Part shown: positions 1 through 9,462 of the stretch, one piece after another
How the letters are laid out: the number at the start of each line of letters is the position of its first letter
How positions within the stretch are numbered: position 1 is the stretch's first letter
DNA from: Tubulanus polymorphus
Lineage: Eukaryota > Nemertea > Palaeonemertea > Tubulaniformes > Tubulanidae
Direction: 5' to 3'
DNA: 64,000 nt
Assembly: GCF_964204645.1 (NCBI RefSeq)
Contig: NC_134032.1
Span: forward strand, 6,567,175-6,631,174
Made by a program: the position numbers and the translations under genes
The notes under the pieces: generated by a model
The model's database searches: none
What the model saw: only the letters and a program-made list of their open reading frames with translations
Told to the model about the DNA's origin: nothing

Positions 1-35
1 GTCTGATATGCTTAAGAAAATCAAACATTTCATCA

Positions 36-690
36 CCGATAAGGGATGAGACACCTATACACCAGCGTTATCGGAGAGTTCCTCGAGGAATGCTGCAGGA
101 AGTCCGGGATCACCTTAAGATGATGTCGGAGGCCGGAGTGATTCGTCACTCGTTTTCTCCGTGGCAGTCACCAGTGGTGCTAGTTCGCAAAAAAGAAACG
201 GCGAGCTCCGGTTTCGTATTGATTTTCGTCGGGTGAATGAGCGTACAATTCCTGACAGGTATTGCCTTCCCCCGGTAAACGAGTTGCTTGATGCGTTGTC
301 CGGTTCCGCGTACTTTTCCTGTTTAGACCTTAAAAGTGGACACTGGCAAGTAGACACGAATGAAGAAGATAAGAAAAAGACAGCGTTTTGTGCGGGATCC
401 GGATCAGGGTTTTATGAGCAACACAATGCCCTTTGGACTGTCTAATTCTGCATCTACGTTTCAAAGGTTAATGGAGAGGACACTAGAGGATTTGAGTTTC
501 AACGAGTGCGTGGTATATATTAATGATATCGTGGTCTATGCGAGGACAGTAGACAAACACCTAGAAAGGTTAGAGCATGTCTTGATGAAGTTGGAGAAGG
601 CGGGTTTGAAACTTAATCCAAAAAAATGTGATTTTCTGAAGAGTGAGGTAGTGTATTTGGACATAAGGTCTCCAAGGCATACAGGCTGAC
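36..690 (+). pseudogene. Ty3/gypsy reverse transcriptase, frameshifted, YxDD altered
   Basis: Reverse transcriptase domain split over at least two frames. The N-terminal part (about 80-190) reads like the conserved gypsy segment before motif A, with SPWQSPVVLVRKK visible. 161-445 carries RIDFRRVNERT and LDLKSGHW, whose first Asp is the motif A metal ligand. 360-689 carries MPFGLSNSASTFQRLM (motif B) and YINDIVVY at the active-site turn. The family consensus there is Y-[ILV]-D-D, so one of the two catalytic aspartates is Asn. Together with the frameshifts this indicates a dead enzyme. The assignment to Ty3/gypsy is secure from motif spacing and from the linked RNase H and integrase order. Confidence 0.88.
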
Positions 691-1612
691 ACCAAGAAAG
701 TAGCGGCAGTTGCAGAGTGGCCAGTTCCTACTACGCTGGCAGAGGTCAGAAGATTTCTCGGGTTTACCGGCTATTACCGGAAGTTTGTACCACACTATGC
801 GCAGTTGGCGCGTCCGTTAACCAAGTTATTGGCTGGTATTGGTTAGGAACTAGCTCCTTGTTCGAAGAAACTGGCAGAAAGGATAGTCTGGGGGCAAGCA
901 CAGCAGGAATCTTTCGACGTTCTACAGGGGAAGTCGATGTCGTCGCCTATTTTGGGTTTTGCCGACTATAGCCTGCCCCTTGAGCTTCACTGTGATGCTT
1001 CGATTCAGGGCCTCGGTGCGGTTTTGTATCAACTTCAAGATGGGAAGCGGAAAGTAATTGCCTATGCCAGCAGAACGTTAAGGCCTTCAGAACGGAATTA
1101 CCCCCACGCATACGATGGAGTTCCTTGCGTTAAAATGGTCAGTGATGGAGCATTTTCGTGATTACTTGTATGGCAACACCTGCAAAGTTGTCACCGATGA
1201 CAACCCCCTAACCTACATTTTGACCTCAGCGAAGCTAGACGCCACGGGACACAGGTGGCTACAGGCACTCTCAGTTTACAACTTGGAGTTGGAGTACTGC
1301 CAGGGATCAAAGCTAAAGGATGCTGACGCTCTAAGTCGTTTAGTTCCGGTTGATGTAGCTAAAGCTGTGTGTCATTCAGCCTATGTACCGCGGGTTTCAG
1401 TAGAGGTTTTGGAGGAAGAGAAAGGCATCTCGGTAGTACCCACCAAAGATCTTGCCAAGTTGCAGGAGGCTGATGGAGTCCTTCATAAGATCCGTGCGTC
1501 CCTTAGAGACAGTCAAACCTTCAAGCCGGTCAATTCAACCGAGAGGAAATACCTTCGCTACATGAGCAGTTTGAGTTTGAGGGATGACGACAGACTTGGG
1601 AGATATTTCTGA
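690..1612 (+). pseudogene. Ty3/gypsy connection domain and RNase H, frameshifted
   Basis: After the polymerase the frame continues through a typical connection segment (VRRFLGFTGYYRKFVPHYA, about 745-800) into an RNase H domain. 937-1161 shows ELHCDASIQGLGAVL, whose Asp is the first RNase H metal ligand, followed by IAYASRTLRPSERNY. A frameshift near 1110 moves the rest to 1115-1612, with VVTDDNPLTYIL, KLDATGHRW and DADALSRL, the last being the usual end of gypsy RNase H. The tail (1340-1612) is the linker to integrase and resembles the same region of the second gypsy element in this window (59300-59550), though clearly diverged. Confidence 0.85.
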
Positions 1613-2229
1613 GATCCTGCCCGTGTTGCATTCCTCACAAGTCTTCAGTCCCTGCGCAACAAGCTCCTCTAGAGCCGATTGTCTCCGGTGAGCCACTGGA
1701 TATATTGTGCATGGATTATCTCACCATACAGCCGTCCGGTGGATACGAAAATCTTCTGGTAATGACAGATCACTTTACCAAGTTTGCTGTGGTGGTGCCC
1801 ACTCGGAATCAAACAGCGTCGACTACAGCCAGGGTTATGTACGACGAATTCATCACCCGTTACGGAGTTCCACGCATGATTCACTCCGACCAGGGTCGAA
1901 ACTTCGAGAAACGGTTGGTGTCAGAGTTGTGCCAGTTGATGGGTATAGCCAAAAGCAGAACAACACCCTACCATCCGATGGGTAATGGCTGTGCTGAACG
2001 TTTCAACCGTACACTGATCGAGTTGTTGGGTTTGTTGGAGCCATCCAGAAAGTTACGTTGGAGCAAGAACTTAAGATCGGTGGTTTATGTCTATAATACT
2101 ACACCTCATGAGACGACAAAAGTGTCGCCATATCACTTGATGCTCGGACGTCACTCGCTTATTACTGTTGATCAGATGTATGGGTTGGATAGATTTCGCC
2201 CTAAGACGAAGTTTGGAACTGATCTATGA
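1612..2229 (+). pseudogene. Ty3/gypsy integrase core, zinc finger partly deleted
   Basis: Integrase catalytic core with the D,D-35-E residues visible: Asp in CMDYL (about 1710), Asp in IHSDQGRNF (about 1885) and Glu in GCAERFNRT (about 1995). The N-terminal HHCC zinc finger is incomplete: only the CPCC pair remains (about 1618-1630), joined directly to the linker that ends RNase H. Against the second gypsy element this is an internal deletion of about 150 bp that removed the two histidines. The core frame runs into a TGA at 2227-2229, after which the same frame continues into the C-terminal domain. Confidence 0.87.
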
Positions 2230-2241
2230 GCTGAGATAAGT

Positions 2242-3201
2242 ATGGCCTGGGATGTTGTTCGGCAAAGGATGGCTAGTGCAGGTGATCGAGCGAAGAAGCT
2301 GTATGACAGGAAACAGCGAGGTGAAGTCGTCGGGATCGGTGACCTAGTCATACTTCGTCTCACTGGTTTGAAAGGCAGGCAGAAGTTGACTGATCGTTGG
2401 GAGTCTGAGCCCTATATAGTCATTGCTAGACCGAATGAAGAAATTACGGTGTATGTAGTGGAACATGAAGTCACTGGGAAGTGGAGAACCCTGCATAGAA
2501 ATCTGCTTCTTCCTCTTGCGGTACCGTTGCGCCCTATACAAAAGCCTGAGAAGAAGGAAGTTAAGGCAGGGAGAGCTATAGTGGCCAAAGGAAAAGTGAT
2601 CGATGGTTCTGCGATAGACCAAATAGAGGAAGATGATGAAGAGGATAATTGGGTGATGCTCGATTTATCTGGTGGTTCAGGTCCGGAGATGTTACCGGAT
2701 GTTGGGTCGGTGGATATGCCTGTCTCCATTGATTTAGAGCTGGAAGATGATGTGTCCGTGGTCTCAGTAGATGTCGCTTCATCGGAGGTACAGGAGCTCA
2801 GTCCTCGGCCTGTTTTTGGAGCCACTCAAGAGCCGGAGGTGGCTAGTCTGAGTTCAGCTGACATTGTTGGAATGGCGGATCACGTGCCTGATCATGTCAC
2901 TGAGGATAAGTCGACGGTTGTCGATGGTGATGGCTTAGAAGAACTGGTTGCGGATACGGAACTTGCCAGTGGAGTAAATGATGATTATGATGAATCTGTG
3001 GTAGCACCTCGTAGAAGTCAGCGTGAACGTCGGCCGCCGGATTGGCTGGCATCTGGTGACTATGTAGTGACTGTGGTTAATGAGGGGATTCCTGACTGGG
3101 AAAGACGGGTCCATGCGTTAATGACGTTAGCTAGGGACCCAGCGGTTTGGGATAATCCCCGGTTAATGGGAGGTATTATCGAAATCATGAAGAGAAAGTA
3201 A
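2242..3201 (+). CDS. Ty3/gypsy integrase C-terminal extension (GPY/F-like), 319 codons
   Basis: Same frame as the integrase core, separated from it by one in-frame TGA at 2227-2229. The first 90 residues hold the integrase C-terminal fold seen in gypsy elements, with VGIGDLVILRLTG and WESEPYIVIA, followed by TGKWRTLHRNLLL. After that comes a long acidic, low-complexity stretch (residues about 110-245), a basic patch RRSQRERRPPDW, and an end that closes with IIEIMKRK. The second gypsy element at 60361-61287 has the same layout: beta-rich module, acidic linker, Arg-rich patch, about 55 residues, stop. This long tail is therefore a shared feature of the lineage and not an accident. Probably no longer made as part of a working Pol. 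Confidence 0.8.
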   Translation: MAWDVVRQRMASAGDRAKKLYDRKQRGEVVGIGDLVILRLTGLKGRQKLTDRWESEPYIVIARPNEEITVYVVEHEVTGKWRTLHRNLLLPLAVPLRPIQKPEKKEVKAGRAIVAKGKVIDGSAIDQIEEDDEEDNWVMLDLSGGSGPEMLPDVGSVDMPVSIDLELEDDVSVVSVDVASSEVQELSPRPVFGATQEPEVASLSSADIVGMADHVPDHVTEDKSTVVDGDGLEELVADTELASGVNDDYDESVVAPRRSQRERRPPDWLASGDYVVTVVNEGIPDWERRVHALMTLARDPAVWDNPRLMGGIIEIMKRK

Positions 3202-3447
3202 GTTTTTTTTAATGTTAGTTTTATTCAGCATATGCGTTGATTTTGTTGCGCTAAATTTTCATGCCTTGGTGTGTAGGTAACCTGAGATTTAAGGTTGACT
3301 GTGTTATGAGCAAGCGTTGGTTAAATGTATTTTCTTTGGCGTTTCTGCTAGGGATCCTGGTACGCGTTCCTGTAGAGATAATGTGTGTAGTAGAATTGCT
3401 CTGAATTATGTAAATATTGGGTCGATATTGCAAAACTAGGGGAAGCA

Positions 3448-4063
3448 TGTAACAGGTTGAAATTCTTCTTAGTTTCCTTCAGTATGTGCTGCCATCTTCA
3501 GTCCTTTGTGGGAACCTTTTTCTTTGATTGACCTGCTCTGGTCATTCAGTTATATGTTGTTGACCATTCAACATGTGTGTGTAATAAAGTTGGTTATACT
3601 TTAGTACTGTAGTTTCATCCTTTTATTAAGGATGGTAAGTCATTACTTCTAGTTTCTCCTCTAGTTTTGAGATATCTGACTAAAGCTGTGTTTAGTTTCA
3701 ATAAATATTATTATTACACATTATAGCAGATACATTTTAGAATTTCTAGGGCTTATTAGCTGACTTGTTCTTATGTGCTTAATGGCGCAATAGTTTTAGT
3801 CATGATCAATTATCATGGTTACGTGTAATATCGAAATTATGTATTTTTTATAATATTCATAATATGGATTCAGTTATATGTTGTTGACCATTCAACATGT
3901 GTGTGTAATAGAGTTGGTTATACTTTAGTACTGTAGTTTCATCCTTTTATTAGGTTGAATGAGTTGACGTGTGGTCTGACCAGCGAGTCTGCCGAGACGA
4001 AGCCAGAGAGTAGGAGATGTCCCGACTCATCGAGGAGATATTTATTGTATCCGTCCTGTTTCA
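3448..4063 (+). repeat. 3' LTR of gypsy element A (616 bp)
   Basis: Begins TGTAACAGG right after a purine-rich tract and ends CCTGTTTCA, giving 9-bp terminal inverted repeats with one mismatch. It contains AATAAA hexamers (for example near 3582 and 3700) and two copies of an 86-bp direct repeat. The 3' boundary is inferred from the inverted repeat, from the CA end and from the abrupt change to HINE-type sequence; the 5' LTR is outside the window and cannot confirm it. Confidence 0.7.
3544..3953 (+). repeat. 86-bp direct repeat inside the LTR (two copies)
   Basis: 3544-3630 and 3868-3953 are almost identical. Both start ATTCAGTTATATGTTGTTGA, pass through a GTGTGTGTAATA segment and end TTTCATCCTTTTATTA. 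Differences are few, for example AATAAAG against AATAGAG, so only the first copy keeps the poly(A)-signal hexamer at that point. The spacing is about 324 bp. Confidence 0.85.
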
Positions 4064-4807
4064 AATAGAAAATAGCAAACTATCAAGAAGCTACAGGTCT
4101 CGGAATTCAGGCACAAATTTATCTTTATGTGGAAAACGAAGGTTACAGGACAGCCATCATGAGTCTGATCGGCCCAATTTTTCTTATGCTGATCGGCCCT
4201 TGGGGGATACAAATATATGTGAAAGATCAAGATAATTGATCAAAGCCTCTTCAAAATCTCCCTTCAAAACTTCAACAATGTTTAAAAAGTGCAGCTAACA
4301 ACAATGGCCACCAGTCGGCCATCTTAATGCTGACCAGGCCAGTTTTTGGGGTGCAGATATATCATATAGATACATGCTGCTTTGCATAAGCCAAATATTA
4401 CAACAAGCTCATTAAACCCAGGTTTCAATCTACGCGTGTTCAATGAAAACATGCGTTTGCAGCCAGTAGCGTCTACACATAACGTAGTTTTGGTAGCAAG
4501 AATCCACATCTGTAGTGCAAGTTAAAGGTCAATTGTGGCGCCCAGGCGCTGCATTGCACCGATTTACCGTGTACGCTAGAGAGAATGAGTTTTACGCTTC
4601 TTTTTTTTAAGAAGGGTATTTTAAAACCCGGGTATTGCGGATAACTCTGCAATGAACCCACGTTTTTAGTATAATCTAGACCCGTAAGCTGGTACAAAAT
4701 GCAAGTGTAGACGTAGCTTTAGATACTTCCCAAAATATCTGGATTGAATGGACGATGGATGAAAAGTGAACACAATAACCCGTTGGGACTAGCCAAGTTG
4801 GCTAAAA
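4064..4807 (-). mobile_element. HINE-type repeat, copy 1 (partial, itself interrupted)
   Basis: Matches the other HINE copies through the CTACAGGTCT, CAATTTTTCTTATGCTGA, AGATCAAGATAATTGATC and GGCCACCAGTCGGCCATCTT blocks, ending near 4807 with a decayed GTTGGCTAAAA terminus. The tandem monomers and the CTAG end are absent, cut off by the gypsy LTR at 4063. Between about 4374 and 4711 a segment of some 340 bp has no counterpart in the other copies, so something inserted there. Confidence 0.75.
4374..4711. other. Insert of unknown type in HINE copy 1
   Basis: Copies at 39.9 kb, 28.8 kb and 56.0 kb run without a break from the ATACATG motif to the CTTCCCAAAATAACTGGATT motif in about 60 bp, whereas here about 340 bp of unrelated sequence lies between. 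I see no clear terminal inverted repeats and no coding potential. It could be a degraded small DNA element. Confidence 0.5.
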
Positions 4808-5805
4808 GGAATCAAAATATTTTGACAAATGATTCTTTAAAATTTTTCGCTCATTTTTTGATTGCTCACAGATTTTTTATATTAACTTTTCACAATTTCT
4901 TTTCATATGTTTTACGATCTTTTGCATTTGCTAATTTGACCCCAGTGTAACTTTTGTAGTTTTAGTTAAGGTGCATCTCAGAATTTCCACACGTTCCTAT
5001 TTGAATAACTCGCTGATGTGGGTGGGTGGGTAATGCCCCAAATAGAAATCACGATTGAAAGTGTCTATATGTGGGATTCCAACTGTAGTGTTTGTAGTTA
5101 TTATTCGGTTGTTGGTTGAATAAACTGTTAGGCCTATAGTTGTTTCTAAACCTGTCTTGTCTATGGATTTGGCCCACTCAGGACACAACACCAACAGCAG
5201 GCTGGTCACGGCAGTTGTTAATAGGTTCACTACCACTGGTAATGCTTGTGGGATTGTTTACACTGCATGTTTATACCAAAATGCCATTCCAAATACCCGT
5301 AGACTAATTTGGGGGCATTATCAGCAAAAGAAGGAATTGCATATTCAGAAATCCCCAAAACAAATTTGAAAACTTGTTTTGTTCTAAAGATTTTGGGTCA
5401 TTAATGCAATAATAAAAGTTGTAACAAATATACTTACAACTAGTGCATTTTCATCTGCCCTTTCCTCGAGTGTATCTTGTAAAAAAATCAACACTTCCAG
5501 CTCACTGGTCCAGCAAATGGAGGGGGTGGGTGGTTCAGGACTTGTAGAGGGTTACTCAAGGGAACAGGTGTCAAAATTTTGAGATGCTCCCTTAAGTTTG
5601 AATGAAATGCTCACATTCGGTGTTATGAGCACTACTGACCGTTAGCACCGCGAACTGCGTAGCGTATATTCTGCCAATGTTTCCATGTGGAATCGTCAAC
5701 TTTGATGATCAGATCATCTAAAATCTCCAAATTTTCCTCCAAACATGTCAGCAAATCATGATTTGGAAAATCTGAGATGGACAAAACAAACATTTAGGCC
5801 TATAA
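4808..5805. other. No recognisable gene
   Basis: AT-rich sequence with only short random frames (up to 79 codons, no recognisable motifs). I see no RNA gene or strong repeat here. Confidence 0.5.
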
Positions 5806-5809
5806 ATGA

Positions 5810-6000
5810 AGAAATCCCACACTACGAATTAAATTATAAGAAAGAATTCACTATTTTGAAACCACAACATTTCGGCTGTTGACTAAAAGCCATCATCACA
5901 GGTGGAATGACCAGAAAAACAAATGAAAAAGTATATAAACTCGCAGGATGTTATATTCTTTAAGTTTATATACTACTTTCACTTGTCATTGTGGTTTCAA
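5810..6000 (-). ncRNA. Degenerate hammerhead-like core in a short dispersed repeat
   Basis: On the minus strand, near 5870-5905, a TGATGA box is followed by a GGCT/AGCC stem and GAAA, the layout of a hammerhead core; the C expected before TGATGA is a G. About 50 nt further on the minus strand comes a GTGTGGGATTTCTTC motif, also found after the cores at 45.3 kb and 12.55 kb. The unit is flanked by an inverted pair (ATTTTGAAACCACAA at 5853-5867, TTGTGGTTTCAAAAT at 5989-6003). Probably a relic; I see no complete helix III. Confidence 0.35.
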
Positions 6001-6087
6001 AATGGGAAGTGGTTATTTAGCCGGATCCGGTTACCGACTAATATCTTTTAAAGATATTTAGCCGGATCCATACATTATAATATAAAT

Positions 6088-6410
6088 TAATAAAAGTAAC
6101 AATAAAATCATTACATTGGGTTTAGGGTTAGGGTTTCGATAGGGTTAGTGTCAAGAGGGTGAGAAGAGAGTCTAGAGGGTAGGTTAGGGTCCATTTTACC
6201 CCCTAGGGATAGGATTGGGGTAGGGTGAGGTACTCTATCTAGTTAAAACATTCGGTTGGTTTTCAGCGAGCTCGGTGGTCTAGTGGGAAGTTAGTAATTT
6301 ATTGGTCCAGGTTCGAATCTCGCTCGATACGCTCTATTTTCTCTAACTCTGTTCTCCACACTTCCTTCGAATTTTCGCGCACCTCTTTGCGCATGCGCGG
6401 AGTAAGTCAG
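6088..6410 (+). repeat. tRNA-derived SINE, copy 1
   Basis: Starts with a TTAATAAAAGTAACAATAAA segment, then a GGGTTTAGGGTTAGGGTTT block, then a tRNA-like region at 6265-6328. The A-box-like TGGTCTAGTGG and B-box-like GGTTCGAATCT are spaced as in a tRNA, and the ends AGCGAG and CTCGCT can pair as an acceptor stem. The D-arm resembles tRNA-Glu. A tail with GCGCACCTC and GCGCATGCGCG follows. The same unit occurs at 36.96-37.26 kb and, inverted, at 38.33-38.72 kb. Confidence 0.75.
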
Positions 6411-6939
6411 CCAATAATAATAATAATAATGTATTTTTCACTTAAAGATAATGAAATAATCAACACAAAAGCGGAGTTCACATCGATAAGTGAGGGTACA
6501 GTCACAGAGCCCACAGGAACTTTGGACATGCCAAGTGGTGACTGTACCCAAAAAAACAAAGAAAAGATTAATAAGATACTACATGAGATGGATGAAATAA
6601 GACATGACTTGTTTATATGAAGACTTTAATAATAGAGCATCTTATCAAGCTGACCATCAGGGATAATAATAGATAGTGATATCATGAGGAATTAGCTTTG
6701 AATTGTTAATATTTCGCCAGGGTTAGTTTTTTGAAGCGACTAATTAGTGAATTAATAGAAGGGGAGGGCTTAATTGTATTTGGTTGGTTCTGCCAGATTA
6801 TTGGTACTTCTGTCAAAAATGATTGATGATATATATTGGATTGTGCTGCTGGACTCTAGGATTCTTTTTTTCATGTGTATTATGGTGGTGGGAAGAGGAA
6901 TTCTGATGGAACAGATTCATAATAGGAGTTGGTAGCAGG

Positions 6940-7880
6940 TTATTTACAGAATTTTATATTTCTTAAATAGGGAGCAGTTGCAGCATTATAGGTTGCATTA
7001 TCGACGATGCGTATTGCTTTCTTCTGTAGTTTAAATAAAGTACCGGTATTAGTGTGTTTCTTTGCAAGTAATGGTCCCCGTGATACTAGACGATAAACAA
7101 GGTGGCTATGGATGTAGCTGAAATACAACATTCTTTTTGTCCAATTAGGGAGGATACGTTTGGAGCCATTAAGTAAGAACAAATTATTGTTGATTTTAGT
7201 ACATATTGATTTAATATGGATATCAAAGTTGAGATGCTCGTCAATTTCAATCCCGAGAAATCTATGTGATTGGACTAATTTCATAGATTCATTATTTGAC
7301 AGTATATCCAGATTTTTTCACCGTGCTTGATTTTTCCTTTTAACACATAGGCCTAATGCTGCTGTTTTTCCTACATTCAGGGTAAGTTTATTTGCTCTAA
7401 ACCAGTCGATTACAGTATTCAAATCAGATTTTAAGTCTTTCTGCATTTTTTGAATTTCTGATCAAATAATAAAGATTTTGTATCTTTCAAATTCCTGCAG
7501 ACATCATTTATATAGGCCTAAATGAGAAGCAAAGGGCCTAAGACGGATCCCTGTGGTATTCCGTATTCAACTATATTTTTCCCAGAAGTTATTTGTATAG
7601 TTTACATATATTTGCCTTTGGTGTAGATAACTTGTTAACCATTCCAAAGCTATACCTCGTATACCATAATGATTCATTTTCTTAAGAAGGATGTTAATAT
7701 CAAGTAAATCAAATGCCTTCAACAAGTCAAGAAAGACGCTGATGATTTTATTATTAGCTTCTAGTCCAGTTATGCTGTTTCCTAGAAATTCTAAAATCAA
7801 GTGATTTGTGGAGTGACCATGTCGCAGACCAAATTGACTTGCATATAGAACATAATTTTTGATAAGGAGACGATATCCAG
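6940..7880 (-). pseudogene. LINE (CR1/Jockey-type) reverse transcriptase fragment, active site deleted
   Basis: Reading down the minus strand: QFGLRHGHSTNH (about 7850-7815), VFLDLLKAFDLLDINILLKK with the motif A Asp (about 7700), HYGIRGIALEWLTSYLHQRQ, GIPQGSVLGPLLL (about 7540, motif B), then NKLTLNVGKTA and SHRFLGIEIDEHLNFDIHIK (to 6940). Between motif B and the DWFRANKL-like block the F-A-D-D turn is missing: the sequence goes from SLLF straight to the following helix, a deletion of about 60 bp. Several stops are also present. Endonuclease and the 3' end are absent. Confidence 0.85.
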
Positions 7881-8059
7881 AGAAATATCGTTCAGAAGTC
7901 GGTGCCTGGATCCCGCAAAATAACCACTTCCTTCAAAATAATAAATTCTATCGTATCATTCAATTCGAACTGTGGGATATCTTCATTTAGCCTATATACA
8001 TGGATTATAGTGTTATTCGACAACTAATTTAGGCCTATATCATCATGCCATTATAACCC

Positions 8060-8174
8060 GGGGCCAGTTCCACAGTCGTGAATTAAGATTTGACTAAGTT
8101 GAGTTAATTCATTGGAAATTAGCTAATTTTAACTCAGAGGTACATTAACTCACGACTATGGGATTGGCCACTGG
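8060..8174. mobile_element. MITE-like palindromic element (115 bp)
   Basis: GGGGCCAGTTCCACAGTCGTG at the left is matched, inverted, by CACGACTATGGGATTGGCC at the right; the arms are about 26 bp with a few mismatches. It has no coding content and is too small to be autonomous. Confidence 0.5.
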
Positions 8175-8758
8175 GTGTCCATTGTCAGGGACCTGTATAT
8201 CACAGGGCCCTGGACTTCCGTAAGAATTTCCTCGGTTATAAACTTTTTAATTTGATTTTAAACAAGGCTTCATTTTGTGGAGAAAATGATCTCAAGAGCT
8301 CAATTTCCAATACAAAAGTATTGGTTTTACAATTTTTGTTGGGAATTCGGGAAAGATTTCAGAGGGTGCAGCCAACCATTTGCTTAAGAATATATTTGTC
8401 TAAAATTTGCCCTAAAATGCTAAATATCTTTTAAGACCCTCAAATCTTGAGATTTGCCTCTTCATTAGCCTAAACCTCTAGATAGCCTTAACCATCACTT
8501 AGCCTATTTCTTTTACAGTTGAAAAAGCTGCCATTTTGTTGTTTCTTTTGTGCTTGGCTTAAAAAGTATGAAAAATCGTTTCTATATGGGATTCGAACCC
8601 ATTATTTGATTTTACCAACACTGACACGCGAGGGTGCCTGGTGTAACATGATCCAGACCGTAGCGTCCAACTCGCGGTCTTACTCACCAAATCTTAATAG
8701 AACCATTATTATTCCACGTAGCTCGGGTTCGTTGCTCTAATTAAACGATCACCAATCA
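8175..8758. other. No recognisable gene; possible tRNA-like B-box on the minus strand
   Basis: Mostly unstructured. Near 8588-8602 the minus strand has GGGTTCGAATCCCAT, a good RNA polymerase III B-box with short pairing arms. I could not find a matching A-box at the right distance, so this is at most a SINE remnant. Confidence 0.3.
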
Positions 8759-8941
8759 CTATCGGGAATCTAGCTTCTCAAGTTGCCTCTTATTCACCTC
8801 TATTCCTTCATAGAACGGGGTACTAAAACGGCCAATCTTTCTCAACGTCGAAAAACCAAGACCGCAGCTGATAAAGGGTGGCTCCGATGATAGACACTTC
8901 ACAGCGGCAGTTGCCTTGGCGGTTGTAGAAGCTCTAGTCAT
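8759..8941 (-). CDS. Possible small protein or first exon, 60 codons
   Basis: Begins in a strong context (GCGGCGGCCATGA) and encodes MTRASTTAKATAAVKCLSS, a start rich in Ala, Thr, Ser and Lys with no acidic residue in the first 18. That is compatible with a mitochondrial targeting peptide. It ends VNKRQLEKLDSR then TAG. A GAG|GTGAAT at about residue 49-50 could be a splice donor, in which case this is a first exon whose partners lie further left. I do not recognise the protein and see no second exon. Confidence 0.35.
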   Translation of the reverse strand: MTRASTTAKATAAVKCLSSEPPFISCGLGFSTLRKIGRFSTPFYEGIEVNKRQLEKLDSR

Positions 8942-9462
8942 GGCCGCCGCGAATTATTTTTTCACGAGAGTTTTCGCCACCTTGTCAGTGCGAATGCTCT
9001 CCGCTGTGATTGGTTAACATAGCCTAAGACTACGTGTCGTACACTGGGCCTGTATCAATCGCCACGCTCTCAACCTAATGCACGACGTTCGGGTGTCGGT
9101 AGCGAACGGACCCAATTTTCCAAAGTGCCCGGAGGTCGATGTACATATAAAACAATTTCGCTCAAGATCTTTTTCGAAATTGGTACAATTTTCAAATCCG
9201 TTTTCAAATGATTTATTCAGTCCCGGGTGGGTACTTCATATCTAAGGTATGTCCTTTCAACAGGAAAGTGCCCCTTTTATGGTAAAATGTGCCCCTTTTC
9301 TTGAAAAATGTTTATTTGAAAATATAAGGGTAGTAGGAACTACAGGAAATATTTATAATATTTTGTTTAACTTTTTTAGTTTTTTTCATCATATGGTAGG
9401 ATTCTACAGATGTTGTGATTTTACTGATTCATTGAATATACACGTTTTCTCAATGTACGTCT
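8942..9462. other. No recognisable gene; possible promoter side of the 8941 reading frame
   Basis: Moderately GC-richer DNA directly upstream of the minus-strand start at 8941, then AT-rich sequence. No clear TATA box or repeat is seen. Confidence 0.3.

Larger units (their letters stand above)
1..4063 (+). mobile_element. Ty3/gypsy retrotransposon A, truncated by the window start, with 3' LTR
   Basis: The right-hand part of a Ty3/gypsy LTR retrotransposon. In order there are a reverse transcriptase, RNase H, integrase core, a long integrase C-terminal extension, a non-coding tail, a purine-rich tract (3436-3447, containing AGGGGAAG) and a 3' LTR (3448-4063) that starts TGTAACAGG and ends CCTGTTTCA, a near-perfect short inverted repeat. 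Gag, protease and the 5' LTR lie outside the window or are lost. Several frameshifts, one in-frame stop, one catalytic substitution and one deletion make it inactive. The base right after the LTR is already inside a HINE-type repeat copy (reverse orientation), so the element probably inserted into that repeat. The left flank is not in the window, so the target duplication cannot be checked. Confidence 0.9.
6004..7931. mobile_element. TIR element with 8-bp target duplication enclosing a SINE and a LINE fragment
   Basis: The left end reads GGGAAGTGGTTATTTAGCC and the right end, reversed, GGAAGTGGTTATTTTGCG. Similarity continues for about 45 bp through GGATCC and CACCGACT-like blocks. Immediately outside, TTCAAAAT occurs at 5996-6003 and again at 7932-7939, a perfect 8-bp duplication. 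Inside are a tRNA-derived SINE and a minus-strand LINE reverse transcriptase fragment; no DNA transposase is visible. Long termini plus an 8-bp duplication fit several DNA transposon groups (hAT, P, Merlin, Mutator-like), so I do not assign a family. The 8-bp flank is partly shared with a neighbouring TTTTGAAACCACAA motif, which weakens the duplication argument slightly. Confidence 0.6.

Noticed and set aside
2412-2825. 137-codon minus frame, Ser/Thr-rich
   Set aside because: Antisense shadow of the acidic integrase tail of gypsy element A.
6110-6240. TTAGGG-like tract read as telomeric DNA
   Set aside because: Only two or three TTAGGG units occur and the same block recurs in other copies of the dispersed SINE-bearing repeat, so it is part of that repeat.
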